A stretch of DNA of 64,000 bases from Chryseobacterium ginsenosidimutans (GCF_030823405.1 NZ_JAUSXC010000001.1:1409001-1473000); one strand, 5' to 3'; shown: positions 25,393 through 35,044, counted from the stretch's first letter. A program made the numbers and translations. Notes: generated from the sequence alone by a model not told the origin.

Positions 25393-26157
25393 TTAAAATT
25401 TACTTGATAATTGAATTTTTGTGAAAACTTTCTTTGTATATAATGGAAAGTCAGCATTTTGAAGCCATCCGTAATATCCAAGATCTTTCTGGAAAACGTC
25501 TTTCACTTTTTGTCCTTTATATTTTCCGAAAGCAAAAATTTCGTGTCCGTTTTCATTAAAGTGAATCATTCCTGCAAGATCTGCAAATTTGTTTTGAGTA
25601 GAAAAAGTACTCAGTTCTGCAACTTCATTCGGAACATCTTCATATCTTCCGACTTGTGCGTCTAAAACTTCAAAAGTTGCCATTACATCGGCTTCTGCAG
25701 AATGTGCATTTTCCAACGTTTTGTCACAGTAGAATTGGTAAGCCGCTCCTAAGTTTCTCGGTTCTTTCTTGAAAAATATTGTCTGTGCATCTACTAATTT
25801 GAACTTGCTTAAATCAAAATCAAAATCAGCACGAAGCAACTCTTCAGCCAATAAAGGAACATCAAATCTGTTAGAATTAAATCCTCCCAAATCTGCGCCT
25901 GTAATCATTTCAACCACTTTTGGAGCAATTTCTCTGAAAGTCGGAGCATCTTTTACGTCTTCATCATGAATTCCGTGGATATCGCTGCATTCTTTCGGAA
26001 TCGGCATTTCCGGATTTACTTTCCATGTTTTGCTTTCTCTTGATGCGTCAGGATTTACTTTTAAAATGCAGATTTCAACAATTCTGTCTTTTCCAATGTT
26101 TGTTCCTGTTGTTTCTAAATCAAAAATACAAAGTGGTTTATATAATTTTAAGTTCAT
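25393..26157 (-). CDS. DnaQ-like 3'-5' exonuclease
   Basis: This 254-residue protein has the DEDDh exonuclease motifs: D13-L-E15-TTG (Exo I), GFNSNRFDVPLL (Exo II) and HSAEADV (Exo III, His and Asp). A C-terminal segment GKYKGQKVKDVFQKDLGYYGWLQ is like the short DUF3820-type tail often attached to such exonucleases. It is not a canonical PolIII epsilon subunit but a stand-alone proofreading or RNA/DNA-trimming nuclease. It lies between pssA and the DUF2007 gene on the same strand. Confidence 0.87.
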   Translation of the reverse strand: MNLKLYKPLCIFDLETTGTNIGKDRIVEICILKVNPDASRESKTWKVNPEMPIPKECSDIHGIHDEDVKDAPTFREIAPKVVEMITGADLGGFNSNRFDVPLLAEELLRADFDFDLSKFKLVDAQTIFFKKEPRNLGAAYQFYCDKTLENAHSAEADVMATFEVLDAQVGRYEDVPNEVAELSTFSTQNKFADLAGMIHFNENGHEIFAFGKYKGQKVKDVFQKDLGYYGWLQNADFPLYTKKVFTKIQLSSKF

Positions 26158-26212
26158 TTCTGGTAATTTGAAAATGTGTTAAGTAATTGTGAGTTATTTT
26201 AGAGTCTGAAAT

Positions 26213-26926
26213 CTAGTTCAACTGTTTCTGAAAAATAATTGAGATTAAGATATAATAAATAATCACCATCGGAATTCCGACAGTTTTAAAAATAATTAAA
26301 ATAATGACTGAACCGATTAATAAAGCAATTTTCGGATAATTGTCCTTTAATTTCATCGATTTGAATTTCATCGCAATCATTTTAATAGGGCTGATCAAAA
26401 GCCAAGAGCAGAGCAGAGTTAAAATAACTAATAAAATTTCATTATTTAACAAAAATTCAAAGCTTTGGTTTTCTTTAAAAGCATAATACAGCCCGAAAAT
26501 TAAAATTGTATTTGATGGTGTGTTCAATCCTTTAAAGTAATATTTCTGATCTTCATCCAAATTGAAAATGGCTAATCTTAAACAAGAAAAAAGTGTAACA
26601 AATAACCCTAAATATTTTATTTCAAAAGGTAATTCTGTTCCTAAAAACATTTTTCCAAAAGGTTCTAAAGCTGCATACAATGTCAGTCCTGGAACCAATC
26701 CGAAACTTACCATATCCGCCAAAGAGTCCAGCTGAACACCTAAGTTGGAATTTGCCTTTAAAGCCCTTGCCACAAAACCGTCAAAAAAATCTAAAATCAA
26801 AGAAAGAATAATGCAGATCGCAGTCGTTTGATAATCACCTAAAATAAGATGGATCGCTCCTACACAGCCGGAAAAAAGATTCCCTAATGTAATGGCGTTG
26901 GCAAAATTATTTTTAATAAAATTCAT
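26213..26926 (-). CDS. pssA: CDP-diacylglycerol--serine O-phosphatidyltransferase
   Basis: The 237-residue membrane protein has the complete CDP-alcohol phosphotransferase motif: D46, D49, G50, A53, R54, G63, D67 and D71. The opening FANAITLGNLFSGCVGA is typical of PssA. It makes phosphatidylserine, the precursor of phosphatidylethanolamine, at the inner membrane. Its -7 promoter element ends 5 bases before the ATG. Confidence 0.92.
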   Translation of the reverse strand: MNFIKNNFANAITLGNLFSGCVGAIHLILGDYQTTAICIILSLILDFFDGFVARALKANSNLGVQLDSLADMVSFGLVPGLTLYAALEPFGKMFLGTELPFEIKYLGLFVTLFSCLRLAIFNLDEDQKYYFKGLNTPSNTILIFGLYYAFKENQSFEFLLNNEILLVILTLLCSWLLISPIKMIAMKFKSMKLKDNYPKIALLIGSVIILIIFKTVGIPMVIIYYILISIIFQKQLN

Positions 26927-26931
26927 AACTG

Positions 26932-26939
26932 CAAAATTA
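26932..26939 (-). promoter_or_regulatory. -7 promoter element of pssA
   Basis: The reverse strand reads TAATTTTG, ending 5 bases before the pssA ATG; probably a leaderless transcript. Confidence 0.55.
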
Positions 26940-27003
26940 CTATTTTTAAAAATTATGACTCAAAATAATCTGAACTAAAAAATACATTAATATGAAATTG
27001 ATG

Positions 27004-27011
27004 TAAATTTG
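27004..27011 (+). promoter_or_regulatory. -7 promoter element of the LtaS-like gene
   Basis: TAAATTTG ends 4 bases before the ATG at 27016; probably a leaderless transcript. Confidence 0.6.
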
Positions 27012-27015
27012 CGGC

Positions 27016-28947
27016 ATGAAAATTTTTAAAGAATTTAGAAAACAGGAAGTTCTGGTACTGTTGTATCGAATTTTTTTAGCATATTTTTTCTATCAGATCG
27101 CCAGATTTTTGTTTTGGTATTTCAACAGAGGGCTGATAAAAATTGATTCCGTATCAGATTATTTCAGTCTTTCTTATCATGGGATTGCCTTTGATACGAC
27201 AGCGATCTTGTATGTTAATGCTCTATTTATCCTATTAAGTATCATTCCGGTTATTGTCAATACAAAGAAAATCTATCAAAAAATACTTTTCTGGGTATAT
27301 TTTGTCACCAACGGAATAGCCTATATAATGAATTTCGGTGATTTTGTGTACTTCAAATTTTCTCAGACGAGACTTACTTCTGCAGCGTTTCAGGTAGCAC
27401 AGCATGAAGATAATATTTTCAAGGTTTTTACCTCTTCACTGATGCAGAATCCTTTTGTTTTAATATGGTTTGTTGTATTGATATGGCTTTGGGTTTTTCT
27501 TTACAAAAAAGTAAAGATTGCAGAAAAAAGACCTGTAAAATTAATTCCTTACTTTATTTGGTCGGTTCTTACGCTTTGTGTTATTACAGTTTTGGCTATT
27601 GGTGGAATTCGTGGAGATTTCAAGCACAGTACAAGACCAATTAACCTGGTAGATGCAAACCGTTTTGTGAAGCTTCCGGCTCAGGGAAATATGGTTCTGA
27701 ACAGTACTTTTTCATTTTTCAGAACAATGAATACTAATAGTTTTAAGGAAGTTCATTTCGTTGATGAAAAATTTATTGATGAAAATATTCAGCCTTATAA
27801 AATTTATGAAAGAAAAGTTGCCGATAAGCCGAATATCGTTATTTTCATTGTAGAATCTTTCAGTAGAGAATATTCCGGAGCTTTTAATAAAGACAAAAAT
27901 ATTAAGGATTATGTTTCCTACACACCTTTTATCGACAGTCTGGCGAATGAAAGCCTGATTTTCCCGAATACTTTTGCAAACGGAAGACAGTCGATTCACG
28001 GAATGAGTTCTGTTTTGGCGGGAATTCCAAGTTTGACGGATGCCTTTACGAGTTCACCCTATTCTAACCAGAAAATCCAGTCGATTGTTTCGGTTTGTAA
28101 CGAAATGGGATATGATACATCGTTTTATCATGGTGCTCCGAATGGTTCGATGGGATTTTTAGGATTTGGAAATATTTTAGGCTTTAAACATTATTTCGGA
28201 AAAACAGAATATAATAACGATCAGGATTTCGACGGAATCTGGGCGATATGGGACGAACCGTTTTTACAGTATTTTGCTAAAAATGTAGGGAAAACTCAAC
28301 CTTTTATGACAACAGTTTTTACGGCTTCTTCGCATCATCCATTTAAAATTCCTGAAAAATACAACGGGAAGTTTAAGAAAGGAAAAAACCAGATGCATGA
28401 ACCGATTCAGTATACCGATTATTCAATTAAAAAGTATTTTGAGACGGCAAAAAAACAACCTTGGTTTAAGAATACAATTTTTGTTTTCACCGGAGATCAT
28501 ACGAATGAAATTTATTACCCGGAATATGAAAAAGCAATGAACCGTTTTGCAGTTCCACTGATTTTTTATTCTCCAAATCCTGCATATAATTTAAAAGGAG
28601 TCAATCAGGAATTTGCTCAGCAAATTGATATTTATCCTACTTTGGCAGATTTAATCGGTTATAATAAAAAGATCAGAAGCTGGGGAAGAAGTCTGGTAAG
28701 TGAAAAACAGTATCCTCCGATTATTGCTAATTCTGATGGTGCTGTGGAACAATTTATTATAGGAAATTACATTTATCGTTTTGACGGGAAAGACGTTGTA
28801 GGGATTTTTGATAAAACAGATTTAGGCTTAGAAAAAAATCTTCTGGGTCAATTGAAAAATAATCCTGAAGCCGATAAAGGAAAACAAATCGCAAAAGCCT
28901 GGTATCAGGATTATATGAATAGAGTTATTAATAGAAAAATGTATTAG
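27016..28947 (+). CDS. LtaS-like sulfatase-fold phosphotransferase, membrane-anchored
   Basis: The 643-residue protein has five N-terminal membrane segments (about 15-200) and a large extracytoplasmic sulfatase-fold domain. Metal and catalytic positions visible are E280 in FIVESFSREYSG, S326 in NGRQSIHG in the place of the usual Thr/Ser nucleophile, and D494-H495 in FTGDHTNE. Relatives transfer phosphoglycerol (LtaS, OpgB) or phosphoethanolamine to envelope polymers. As lipoteichoic acid is absent from Bacteroidetes, a role in modifying a periplasmic glycan or lipid A is more likely. Confidence 0.85.
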   Translation: MKIFKEFRKQEVLVLLYRIFLAYFFYQIARFLFWYFNRGLIKIDSVSDYFSLSYHGIAFDTTAILYVNALFILLSIIPVIVNTKKIYQKILFWVYFVTNGIAYIMNFGDFVYFKFSQTRLTSAAFQVAQHEDNIFKVFTSSLMQNPFVLIWFVVLIWLWVFLYKKVKIAEKRPVKLIPYFIWSVLTLCVITVLAIGGIRGDFKHSTRPINLVDANRFVKLPAQGNMVLNSTFSFFRTMNTNSFKEVHFVDEKFIDENIQPYKIYERKVADKPNIVIFIVESFSREYSGAFNKDKNIKDYVSYTPFIDSLANESLIFPNTFANGRQSIHGMSSVLAGIPSLTDAFTSSPYSNQKIQSIVSVCNEMGYDTSFYHGAPNGSMGFLGFGNILGFKHYFGKTEYNNDQDFDGIWAIWDEPFLQYFAKNVGKTQPFMTTVFTASSHHPFKIPEKYNGKFKKGKNQMHEPIQYTDYSIKKYFETAKKQPWFKNTIFVFTGDHTNEIYYPEYEKAMNRFAVPLIFYSPNPAYNLKGVNQEFAQQIDIYPTLADLIGYNKKIRSWGRSLVSEKQYPPIIANSDGAVEQFIIGNYIYRFDGKDVVGIFDKTDLGLEKNLLGQLKNNPEADKGKQIAKAWYQDYMNRVINRKMY

Positions 28948-29098
28948 TATTTAATAAGTGTTTAATATTAAAAATTGGTACATCTATTGTTATATATGCC
29001 TAGGATAATAAAAGTTTTTGTTTGTTTGAAATTAATTTATATTTTTAACAGTAATTAGACAACAAAAATATTTTATTGAAATTAAAACTATAAAGAAT

Positions 29099-29515
29099 AT
29101 GAGAAAATTATTATTAACATTCGTTTTTTCTTTGTTTGGCGTATTGTCATTTGCTCAAATCGAAGGAAAATGGAAAACAATTGATGATGAAACAAAACAG
29201 GCAAAATCTATTGTAGAAATCTATAAAAAAGGTGATCAGTATTATGGGAAAATCTCTCAGTTACTTATAAAACCTGCAAATCCTAATTGTGTAGACTGTA
29301 AAGACGACAGAAAAAACAAACCTATTTTAGGCATGGAAATCATCAGAGGTTTGAAAAAAGATGGTAATGAGTTCACCGGAGGAACGATTACAGATCCTAA
29401 GACAGGTAAAACGTACAAATGTACGATTACCAGAAGTGGAGACAATCTGAATGTAAGAGGTTATATAGGATTATCTTTCATCGGAAGATCCCAGACTTGG
29501 CAAAAAGTTAATTAA
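29099..29515 (+). CDS. DUF2147 family exported protein
   Basis: The 138-residue product has a signal peptide (1-19, ending SFAQ), then the DUF2147 beta-barrel-like domain with opening IEGKWKTIDDETKQAKSIVEIY and the conserved NPNCVDCKDD cysteine pair and GGTITDPKTGKTYKC segment. The fold resembles lipocalins; function is unknown. It is a single-gene unit. Confidence 0.85.
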   Translation: MRKLLLTFVFSLFGVLSFAQIEGKWKTIDDETKQAKSIVEIYKKGDQYYGKISQLLIKPANPNCVDCKDDRKNKPILGMEIIRGLKKDGNEFTGGTITDPKTGKTYKCTITRSGDNLNVRGYIGLSFIGRSQTWQKVN

Positions 29516-29536
29516 TTATAATTAAATAAAAGTAAT

Positions 29537-29570
29537 AAACGGCATTTCATTCAAATGAGATGTCGTTTTT
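29537..29570 (+). terminator. terminator after DUF2147 gene
   Basis: The 14-base arms 29537-29550 and 29555-29568 pair with two wobbles around TCAA; T residues follow. Confidence 0.8.
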
Positions 29571-29593
29571 GTATATAAATAATAAAAAAACAC

Positions 29594-29601
29594 TATTTTT
29601 G
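29594..29601 (+). promoter_or_regulatory. -7 promoter element of pdhB
   Basis: TATTTTTG, 23 bases before the pdhB start codon. Confidence 0.6.
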
Positions 29602-29624
29602 TAGTCTAAATTTTTCAAATAAAT

Positions 29625-30605
29625 ATGGCAGAATATACTTTTCGTGAGGTAATTGCACAGGCAATGAGCGAGGAAATGCGTAAAGACGAATCCATCTTTT
29701 TAATGGGGGAGGAAGTTGCAGAATACAATGGTGCATATAAGGCTTCAAAAGGAATGCTGGATGAATTTGGTGATAAGAGAGTAATCGATACACCAATCGC
29801 TGAGCTTGGTTTTACAGGGATTGCTGTAGGAGCTGCAATGAATGGTAACAGACCAATTGTAGAGTATATGACATTCAATTTCTCATTGGTTGGTATCGAT
29901 CAGATTATCAATAATGCGGCTAAGATCCGTCAGATGAGTGGCGGTCAGTGGAATTGTCCTATCGTTTTCCGTGGTCCTACTGCTTCGGCAGGACAGTTGG
30001 GAGCTACACACTCTCAGGCTTTTGAAAACTGGTTCGCGAATGTTCCGGGTCTTAAAGTAGTGGTTCCATCAAATCCTTATGATGCAAAAGGGTTGTTGAA
30101 AACAGCAATTCAGGATAATGATCCTGTTATTTTCATGGAATCTGAGCAGATGTATGGTGATAAAATGGAAATTCCTGAAGAAGAGTACTATTTACCGATC
30201 GGAAAAGCAGATATCAAGAGAGAAGGTAAAGATGTTACTTTAGTTTCTTTCGGAAAAATTATGAAATTAGCTATTCAGGCTGCTGAAGATATGGCTAAAG
30301 AAGGTATTTCTGTGGAAGTTATTGATCTTAGAACGGTTCGTCCTTTAGATTTTGATACGGTTTTAGCATCTGTAAAGAAAACAAATAGATTGGTTATTTT
30401 GGAAGAAGCTTGGCCTTTTGGTTCAGTATCTTCAGAAATTACATATATGGTACAGCAAAAAGCATTCGATTATCTGGATGCTCCGATCAAGAGAATTACT
30501 ACTCCTGATGCACCTGCACCTTATTCTGCAGCATTATTTGCAGAATGGTTCCCGAAACTTGAAAAAGTAAAAGAGGAAATCAAAAAAGCGATGTACGTTA
30601 AATAA
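29625..30605 (+). CDS. pdhB: pyruvate dehydrogenase E1 component, beta subunit
   Basis: The 326-residue protein aligns along its length with E1 beta subunits: the opening YTFREVIAQAMSEEMRKD, the thiamine-diphosphate region MGEEVAEYNGAYKASKG with its catalytic glutamate, GPTASAGQLGATHSQ, and the C-terminal transketolase domain with VSFGKIMKLA and IDLRTVRPLD. With the alpha subunit and E2/E3 it converts pyruvate to acetyl-CoA in the cytosol. The alpha subunit gene is not in the window; a split from its partners is common in Flavobacteriia. Confidence 0.93.
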   Translation: MAEYTFREVIAQAMSEEMRKDESIFLMGEEVAEYNGAYKASKGMLDEFGDKRVIDTPIAELGFTGIAVGAAMNGNRPIVEYMTFNFSLVGIDQIINNAAKIRQMSGGQWNCPIVFRGPTASAGQLGATHSQAFENWFANVPGLKVVVPSNPYDAKGLLKTAIQDNDPVIFMESEQMYGDKMEIPEEEYYLPIGKADIKREGKDVTLVSFGKIMKLAIQAAEDMAKEGISVEVIDLRTVRPLDFDTVLASVKKTNRLVILEEAWPFGSVSSEITYMVQQKAFDYLDAPIKRITTPDAPAPYSAALFAEWFPKLEKVKEEIKKAMYVK

Positions 30606-30621
30606 TTTAATGATTATAGAG

Positions 30622-30646
30622 AAAAACTTCCGAAAGGAAGTTTTTT
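30622..30646 (+). terminator. terminator after pdhB
   Basis: AAAACTTCC (30623-30631) pairs with GGAAGTTTT (30636-30644) around GAAA, then T residues. Confidence 0.85.
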
Positions 30647-30694
30647 CATTTATTCTATTCATGAATAAAAGTTCTTTGGGTTATAAATTTGGTT

Positions 30695-30702
30695 TAAATT
30701 TG
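30695..30702 (+). promoter_or_regulatory. -7 promoter element of kup
   Basis: TAAATTTG followed by CGC, 24 bases before the kup start; a TTTG at 30675-30678 may be the -33 element (16-base gap). Confidence 0.55.
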
Positions 30703-30726
30703 CGCTCTTAAAATAAATTAGCTGAT

Positions 30727-32721
30727 ATGGCAGAAGTTACAGAAGGTGGTCATCATTTTGACATGAAAAAGCTTTCTTTCATTGGAGTCTTAGTGTCTTT
30801 AGGGATCGTTTTTGGAGACATAGGTACTTCACCGCTTTACGTAATGAAGGCAATCGTAAATGCGAGGGGAGTCGGCAGCAGTATGCCTTTCAACGAATAT
30901 ATAGAAGGAGCACTTTCCTGTATTATCTGGACGTTGACACTTCAGACCACTATAAAATATGTTATCATTGCTTTGAGAGCAGATAACAAAGGAGAAGGAG
31001 GGATTCTGGCTTTATTTTCTTTAGTTAAGAATCTGAAAAAAGGCTGGCTTTATCTTATTGCTATTGTTGGTGCTGCAGCACTTATTGCAGATGGTGTAAT
31101 TACGCCTTCACTTACGGTAATGTCTGCGATTGAAGGCCTTGAAATCTATAACCCGCACACTCCTGTAGTTCCTATTACCATTGGGATCTTAATTTTAATA
31201 TTTGTAGTACAACAGTTTGGAACAAGTTTTATAGGTAAATTTTTCGGACCTGTAATGGTTATCTGGTTCTTGGTTTTGGGAGGGCTAGGACTGTCTCATT
31301 TAAGCGAGAATCTTGAGATTTTAAGATCATTTAATCCTTATTACGCGTATAAGCTTATTGCGAATTCACCGAGTGCTATTGTTATTTTGGGAGCTGTTTT
31401 TCTTTGTACAACAGGGGCGGAAGCTCTTTATTCAGACTTAGGTCACTGTGGCGCAAAAAATATCAGAGTAAGCTGGGGATTCGTAAAAATAATGTTGATT
31501 TTAAACTATCTTGGACAGGGATCTTGGCTTTTAACCAATTATGGAAAACCAGGATTTTCAGCCATCAATCCTTTCTTTGGAATCATGGAAGAATGGATGA
31601 TTGTACCTGGAGTAATCATGGCAACGGCAGCCGCCATTATTGCGAGTCAGGCTTTAATTACAGGATCATTTACTATTTTCTCAGAAGCAATGTCACTGAA
31701 TTTGTGGCCAAATCAAAAAATCGATTATCCTTCAGGGGTAAAAGGGCAGATGTATATCCCAAGAATCAACTGGGGATTGCTTATTTTATGTATCATTGTA
31801 GTGCTTCACTTTAAAGAATCGGGTAAAATGGAAGCTGCTTATGGGCTTTCAATTACTGTGACGATGTTGATGACGACGATTTTATTATTGTTCTGGCTGC
31901 TGAAACATAGAGTAAATAAAGGTCTTATCCTTATTTTTGCCTTAGTTTATATGTCTATAGAATTAGGATTTTTCAGTGCAAATATCATTAAATTCTTCGA
32001 AGGAGGTTGGATTACGGTAATTTTAGCCGGATTTATCGGGGTTTGTATGTATGCCTGGTATAATGGTAGATCTATTAAGACCAAATTTATTAAGTTTATT
32101 AAGCTGGATAAATATATTCCTATCATCAAGGATATGAAATTGGATGAAACAATTCCAAAATATGCAACCAATCTGGCTTACTTAAGCAGAGCAAGAAGAA
32201 ATGATGAGATAGAATCAAAAATTATTTATTCTATCATTAAAAAACAACCGAAAAGAGCGGATCATTATTTTATATTAAGTATTGTAAATCAAGAAGATCC
32301 ATACACTTTCAAATATGCTGTAGATGAAATTCTTCCAGGGACGATTTATAAAGTTAATTTCATGTTAGGATTTAAAATTGACAGAAGAATCAATGATTAT
32401 TTTGACATGGTTATGAGAGATTTAATGGCAGATGGAACAATTCCCTCGCGAAGCAGCCATCCTTCTCTGAGGGCTCATAATATCCCGCCGGATATGAAGT
32501 ATGTAATTATAGATAACACCTATATCAACGATATACTTCTTACCGTTAAAGAGAAAATTATCATGAATATCTACAATTTTGTTAAATATATTGGCAGTGA
32601 TGACTTCAAAGCGTGGGGTATTACTTCACACAATGTAGTGGTGGAATCTGCCCCTATGACGGAAGATTGTATTGGTAAATCAAGAATTGAACAGTGTGAG
32701 TTTATCCGACATAACGGTTAA
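30727..32721 (+). CDS. kup: KUP-type potassium uptake transporter
   Basis: The 664-residue protein has the Kup layout: about 12 membrane segments over residues 15-450 and a cytoplasmic C-terminal part. The hallmark LGIVFGDIGTSPLYV lies near residues 20-34, and NKGEGGILALFSL, ITPSLTVMSAIEG and TTGAEALYSDLGHCG are further conserved blocks. It takes up K+ with protons at the inner membrane. It is followed after about 67 bases by the Fur-family regulator gene, which has its own promoter. Confidence 0.94.
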   Translation: MAEVTEGGHHFDMKKLSFIGVLVSLGIVFGDIGTSPLYVMKAIVNARGVGSSMPFNEYIEGALSCIIWTLTLQTTIKYVIIALRADNKGEGGILALFSLVKNLKKGWLYLIAIVGAAALIADGVITPSLTVMSAIEGLEIYNPHTPVVPITIGILILIFVVQQFGTSFIGKFFGPVMVIWFLVLGGLGLSHLSENLEILRSFNPYYAYKLIANSPSAIVILGAVFLCTTGAEALYSDLGHCGAKNIRVSWGFVKIMLILNYLGQGSWLLTNYGKPGFSAINPFFGIMEEWMIVPGVIMATAAAIIASQALITGSFTIFSEAMSLNLWPNQKIDYPSGVKGQMYIPRINWGLLILCIIVVLHFKESGKMEAAYGLSITVTMLMTTILLLFWLLKHRVNKGLILIFALVYMSIELGFFSANIIKFFEGGWITVILAGFIGVCMYAWYNGRSIKTKFIKFIKLDKYIPIIKDMKLDETIPKYATNLAYLSRARRNDEIESKIIYSIIKKQPKRADHYFILSIVNQEDPYTFKYAVDEILPGTIYKVNFMLGFKIDRRINDYFDMVMRDLMADGTIPSRSSHPSLRAHNIPPDMKYVIIDNTYINDILLTVKEKIIMNIYNFVKYIGSDDFKAWGITSHNVVVESAPMTEDCIGKSRIEQCEFIRHNG

Positions 32722-32765
32722 ATTCTTTAACATTGTGATATCATTTCTATTTAAATAAAAATCAA

Positions 32766-32773
32766 TAAATTTG
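32766..32773 (+). promoter_or_regulatory. -7 promoter element of the Fur-family gene
   Basis: TAAATTTG, 15 bases before the ATG at 32789. Confidence 0.5.
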
Positions 32774-32788
32774 TAGATAATTTTTTTG

Positions 32789-33262
32789 ATGGATACTTTA
32801 CAAAAAGAAAAAAATATTGCACTTATTAAGGATGTTCTAAGAAACTACTTATTAGAAAAGGGTTTCAGAAACACTCCGGAACGATATACGATATTAGAGG
32901 AAATTTATAATATGGATCATCACTTCAATGTTGATGATCTGTATCTTCTGATGATGCAGAAAAAATATCATGTTTCAAAAGCTACAATCTACAATACTAT
33001 TGAGATTTTCCTTGATGCAGGATTGATCCGTAAACATCAGTTTGGGGAAAAAACATTAACATCTTCATCTTACGAAAAATCTTATTTTGATAAACAGCAT
33101 GATCATTTGGTGATTTATAAAAAAGATTCTGATAAAGAGATTGAAGAGATTATTGAGTTTTGCGACCCAAGAATTCAAGGTATTAAAGAAGCAATCGAAG
33201 GCGCATTTGGCGTGAAAATTGATTCTCATTCGCTATATTTTTATGGCACTAAGAATGATTAA
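32789..33262 (+). CDS. Fur family transcriptional regulator
   Basis: The 157-residue protein has the winged-helix DNA-binding half (HHFNVDDLYLLMMQKKYHVSKATIYNTIEIFLDAGLI) and the FUR dimerisation half with QHDHLVIYKK and SHSLYFYG. The usual structural CxxC zinc pairs are missing: the only cysteine is in FCDPR. Regulatory metal ligands may include the His of HDH and HS. Whether it answers iron, zinc, manganese or peroxide cannot be told. An adjacent TTG one codon upstream is a less likely start. It is followed after 3 bases by the OstA-like gene. Confidence 0.87.
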   Translation: MDTLQKEKNIALIKDVLRNYLLEKGFRNTPERYTILEEIYNMDHHFNVDDLYLLMMQKKYHVSKATIYNTIEIFLDAGLIRKHQFGEKTLTSSSYEKSYFDKQHDHLVIYKKDSDKEIEEIIEFCDPRIQGIKEAIEGAFGVKIDSHSLYFYGTKND

Positions 33263-33265
33263 TCA

Positions 33266-35008
33266 ATGAGACTAATTCTTGTTCTGTTAGTTTTTATTTC
33301 AACGTTTGCTTTTGCACAGGATCAATCAAAACCTTTGCATAAAGATCCTTATTTTACACCAAATACAGTTCCCAAGAAGAATGCGCCGCCTGCTGAAAAG
33401 GTGAAGCATATTCATTCTGATGAATTAAGAAAGGATGATAAATATGAAGGAAACAATTATTTCACAGGGAATGTTCAGTTTTCACATCAGGGTTCTTTGC
33501 TGAATGCAGATCTTGTCATTGTTTATGAAGAGCAAAACTTTATAAAAGCAATCGGAAATGTAAAGCTTCAGAATGCAGACGGTTCTGTAATCACTGCAGA
33601 TGAAATGGAATATGACGGAAATACTCAGAAAGGAATTGCCAGAAAAAATGTAGTTCTTACTGATCCGAAAGGTACTGTTATTAAAACTGAAACAATGTAT
33701 TATGACAGGGTTTCAAATCAGGCTTATTATAACACTGGAGGAACAATTAATGATGGTAAAAGCACAACATATGCAAAATCTGCAACATATTTTCTTACCA
33801 CAAGGACAATAGATTTGAGCGGAAGAGTAAAAATTGAAGATGCCCAATATATTCTGGAAGGAGATAATGTTGTTCAGAATCAAAATACAAATGTTGTTAA
33901 CATCAACGGGCCTACAACGATTACCAATAAAAAAGATCCTAAAAACCGCATCATTACAGATAAAGGGAATTATAATACAAATACTAAAGAAGCTTTTTTA
34001 TATAAGAACTCGAGAGTATATTATAATGATAAGATTCTTACCGGTGACGAAATGTATTATAATCAGTTGACAGGTTTTGGAAAAGCAACGGGTAATGTAA
34101 CATTGGATGATCCTAAAGAAAGAAGATGGATAAAAGGTGGTTACGGAGAAATTTTTGAAAAGAAAGATTCTGCAATGATGACCAAAAATCCGTATGCCGT
34201 AAAAGCTTTAGAGAAAGATTCTATGTATTTTGCAGCAGAAAAAATTCTTTCTTTCCAAAGACCGGATCCAACAGATATTAAAGTTAAAAAAAGTTTTCTC
34301 AGAGCCTTCAAAAAAGGTAGATTTTATAAATCTAATGCATCGGGAAGAGCAGATTCTATTGCTTTCAATGAAACGGACGGCGTTCTTCATATGTTCACAG
34401 AGCCCATCCTTTGGAGTAACGGAAAGCAGGTAAGCGGAGACAAAGTTGAAGCTTATTTTAATACCCAAAAAGAAAATATTGATTCTTTAAAAGTCCTTGG
34501 AAATGCTTTTGCTATCAGCAAAGTCGATTCTCTGGATATGAAAGATGAATTCAACCAGGTAAAGGGTAAGTTAATGACCATTTATTATGGAGAAGATAAC
34601 AATATAAAAGAGGCAAAAGTAATCGGAAATGCTCAGGCTATTACGTATTCCGACGATGTGAACGAGCAGACGAAAGAAAAAGAGAGAATAGGTATTTCTC
34701 TGACTTCTTGCGGAATTATTGATGCTATTTTCGAGGAAAAGATGTTATTTGTTGTAGCCTGTAATATTGGCGCCAATTCAGATACCTATCCGATGAGCAA
34801 AATAGAGCCTGCAAAACGAAAATTTTCCGATTTTAACTGGAATACAAAAGACAGGATTTTAAAATGGCAGGATATTCTTGTTGACACGCCGAATTATGAA
34901 GAAATAAAGTACGAGTCTGATGATGCTTTGTATAACAAGGCTCAGGAAGCAATTGATAAAGAAAGAGCTAAAGAAGAAGCCAAAAAGCCTAAACGGACAA
35001 GAAGGTAA
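33266..35008 (+). CDS. OstA/LptA-like outer-membrane biogenesis protein
   Basis: The 580-residue product has a signal peptide (1-17, ending AFAQ) and several copies of the OstA/LptA beta-jellyroll repeat, e.g. YFTGNVQFSHQGSLLNADLVIVYEE, AIGNVKLQNADGSVITADEMEYDG, ARKNVVLTDPKGTVIKTETMYYD and ATGNVTLDDP. The C-terminal tail is Lys/Arg/Glu-rich. Such proteins bridge the periplasm in LPS transport; Bacteroidetes carry long variants. It is in one operon with the Fur-family gene (3-base gap), a pairing that could mean shared regulation. Confidence 0.85.
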   Translation: MRLILVLLVFISTFAFAQDQSKPLHKDPYFTPNTVPKKNAPPAEKVKHIHSDELRKDDKYEGNNYFTGNVQFSHQGSLLNADLVIVYEEQNFIKAIGNVKLQNADGSVITADEMEYDGNTQKGIARKNVVLTDPKGTVIKTETMYYDRVSNQAYYNTGGTINDGKSTTYAKSATYFLTTRTIDLSGRVKIEDAQYILEGDNVVQNQNTNVVNINGPTTITNKKDPKNRIITDKGNYNTNTKEAFLYKNSRVYYNDKILTGDEMYYNQLTGFGKATGNVTLDDPKERRWIKGGYGEIFEKKDSAMMTKNPYAVKALEKDSMYFAAEKILSFQRPDPTDIKVKKSFLRAFKKGRFYKSNASGRADSIAFNETDGVLHMFTEPILWSNGKQVSGDKVEAYFNTQKENIDSLKVLGNAFAISKVDSLDMKDEFNQVKGKLMTIYYGEDNNIKEAKVIGNAQAITYSDDVNEQTKEKERIGISLTSCGIIDAIFEEKMLFVVACNIGANSDTYPMSKIEPAKRKFSDFNWNTKDRILKWQDILVDTPNYEEIKYESDDALYNKAQEAIDKERAKEEAKKPKRTRR

Positions 35009-35044
35009 TTTCTTTTTACAATAGTTTTTTTAATAAATATAAAT

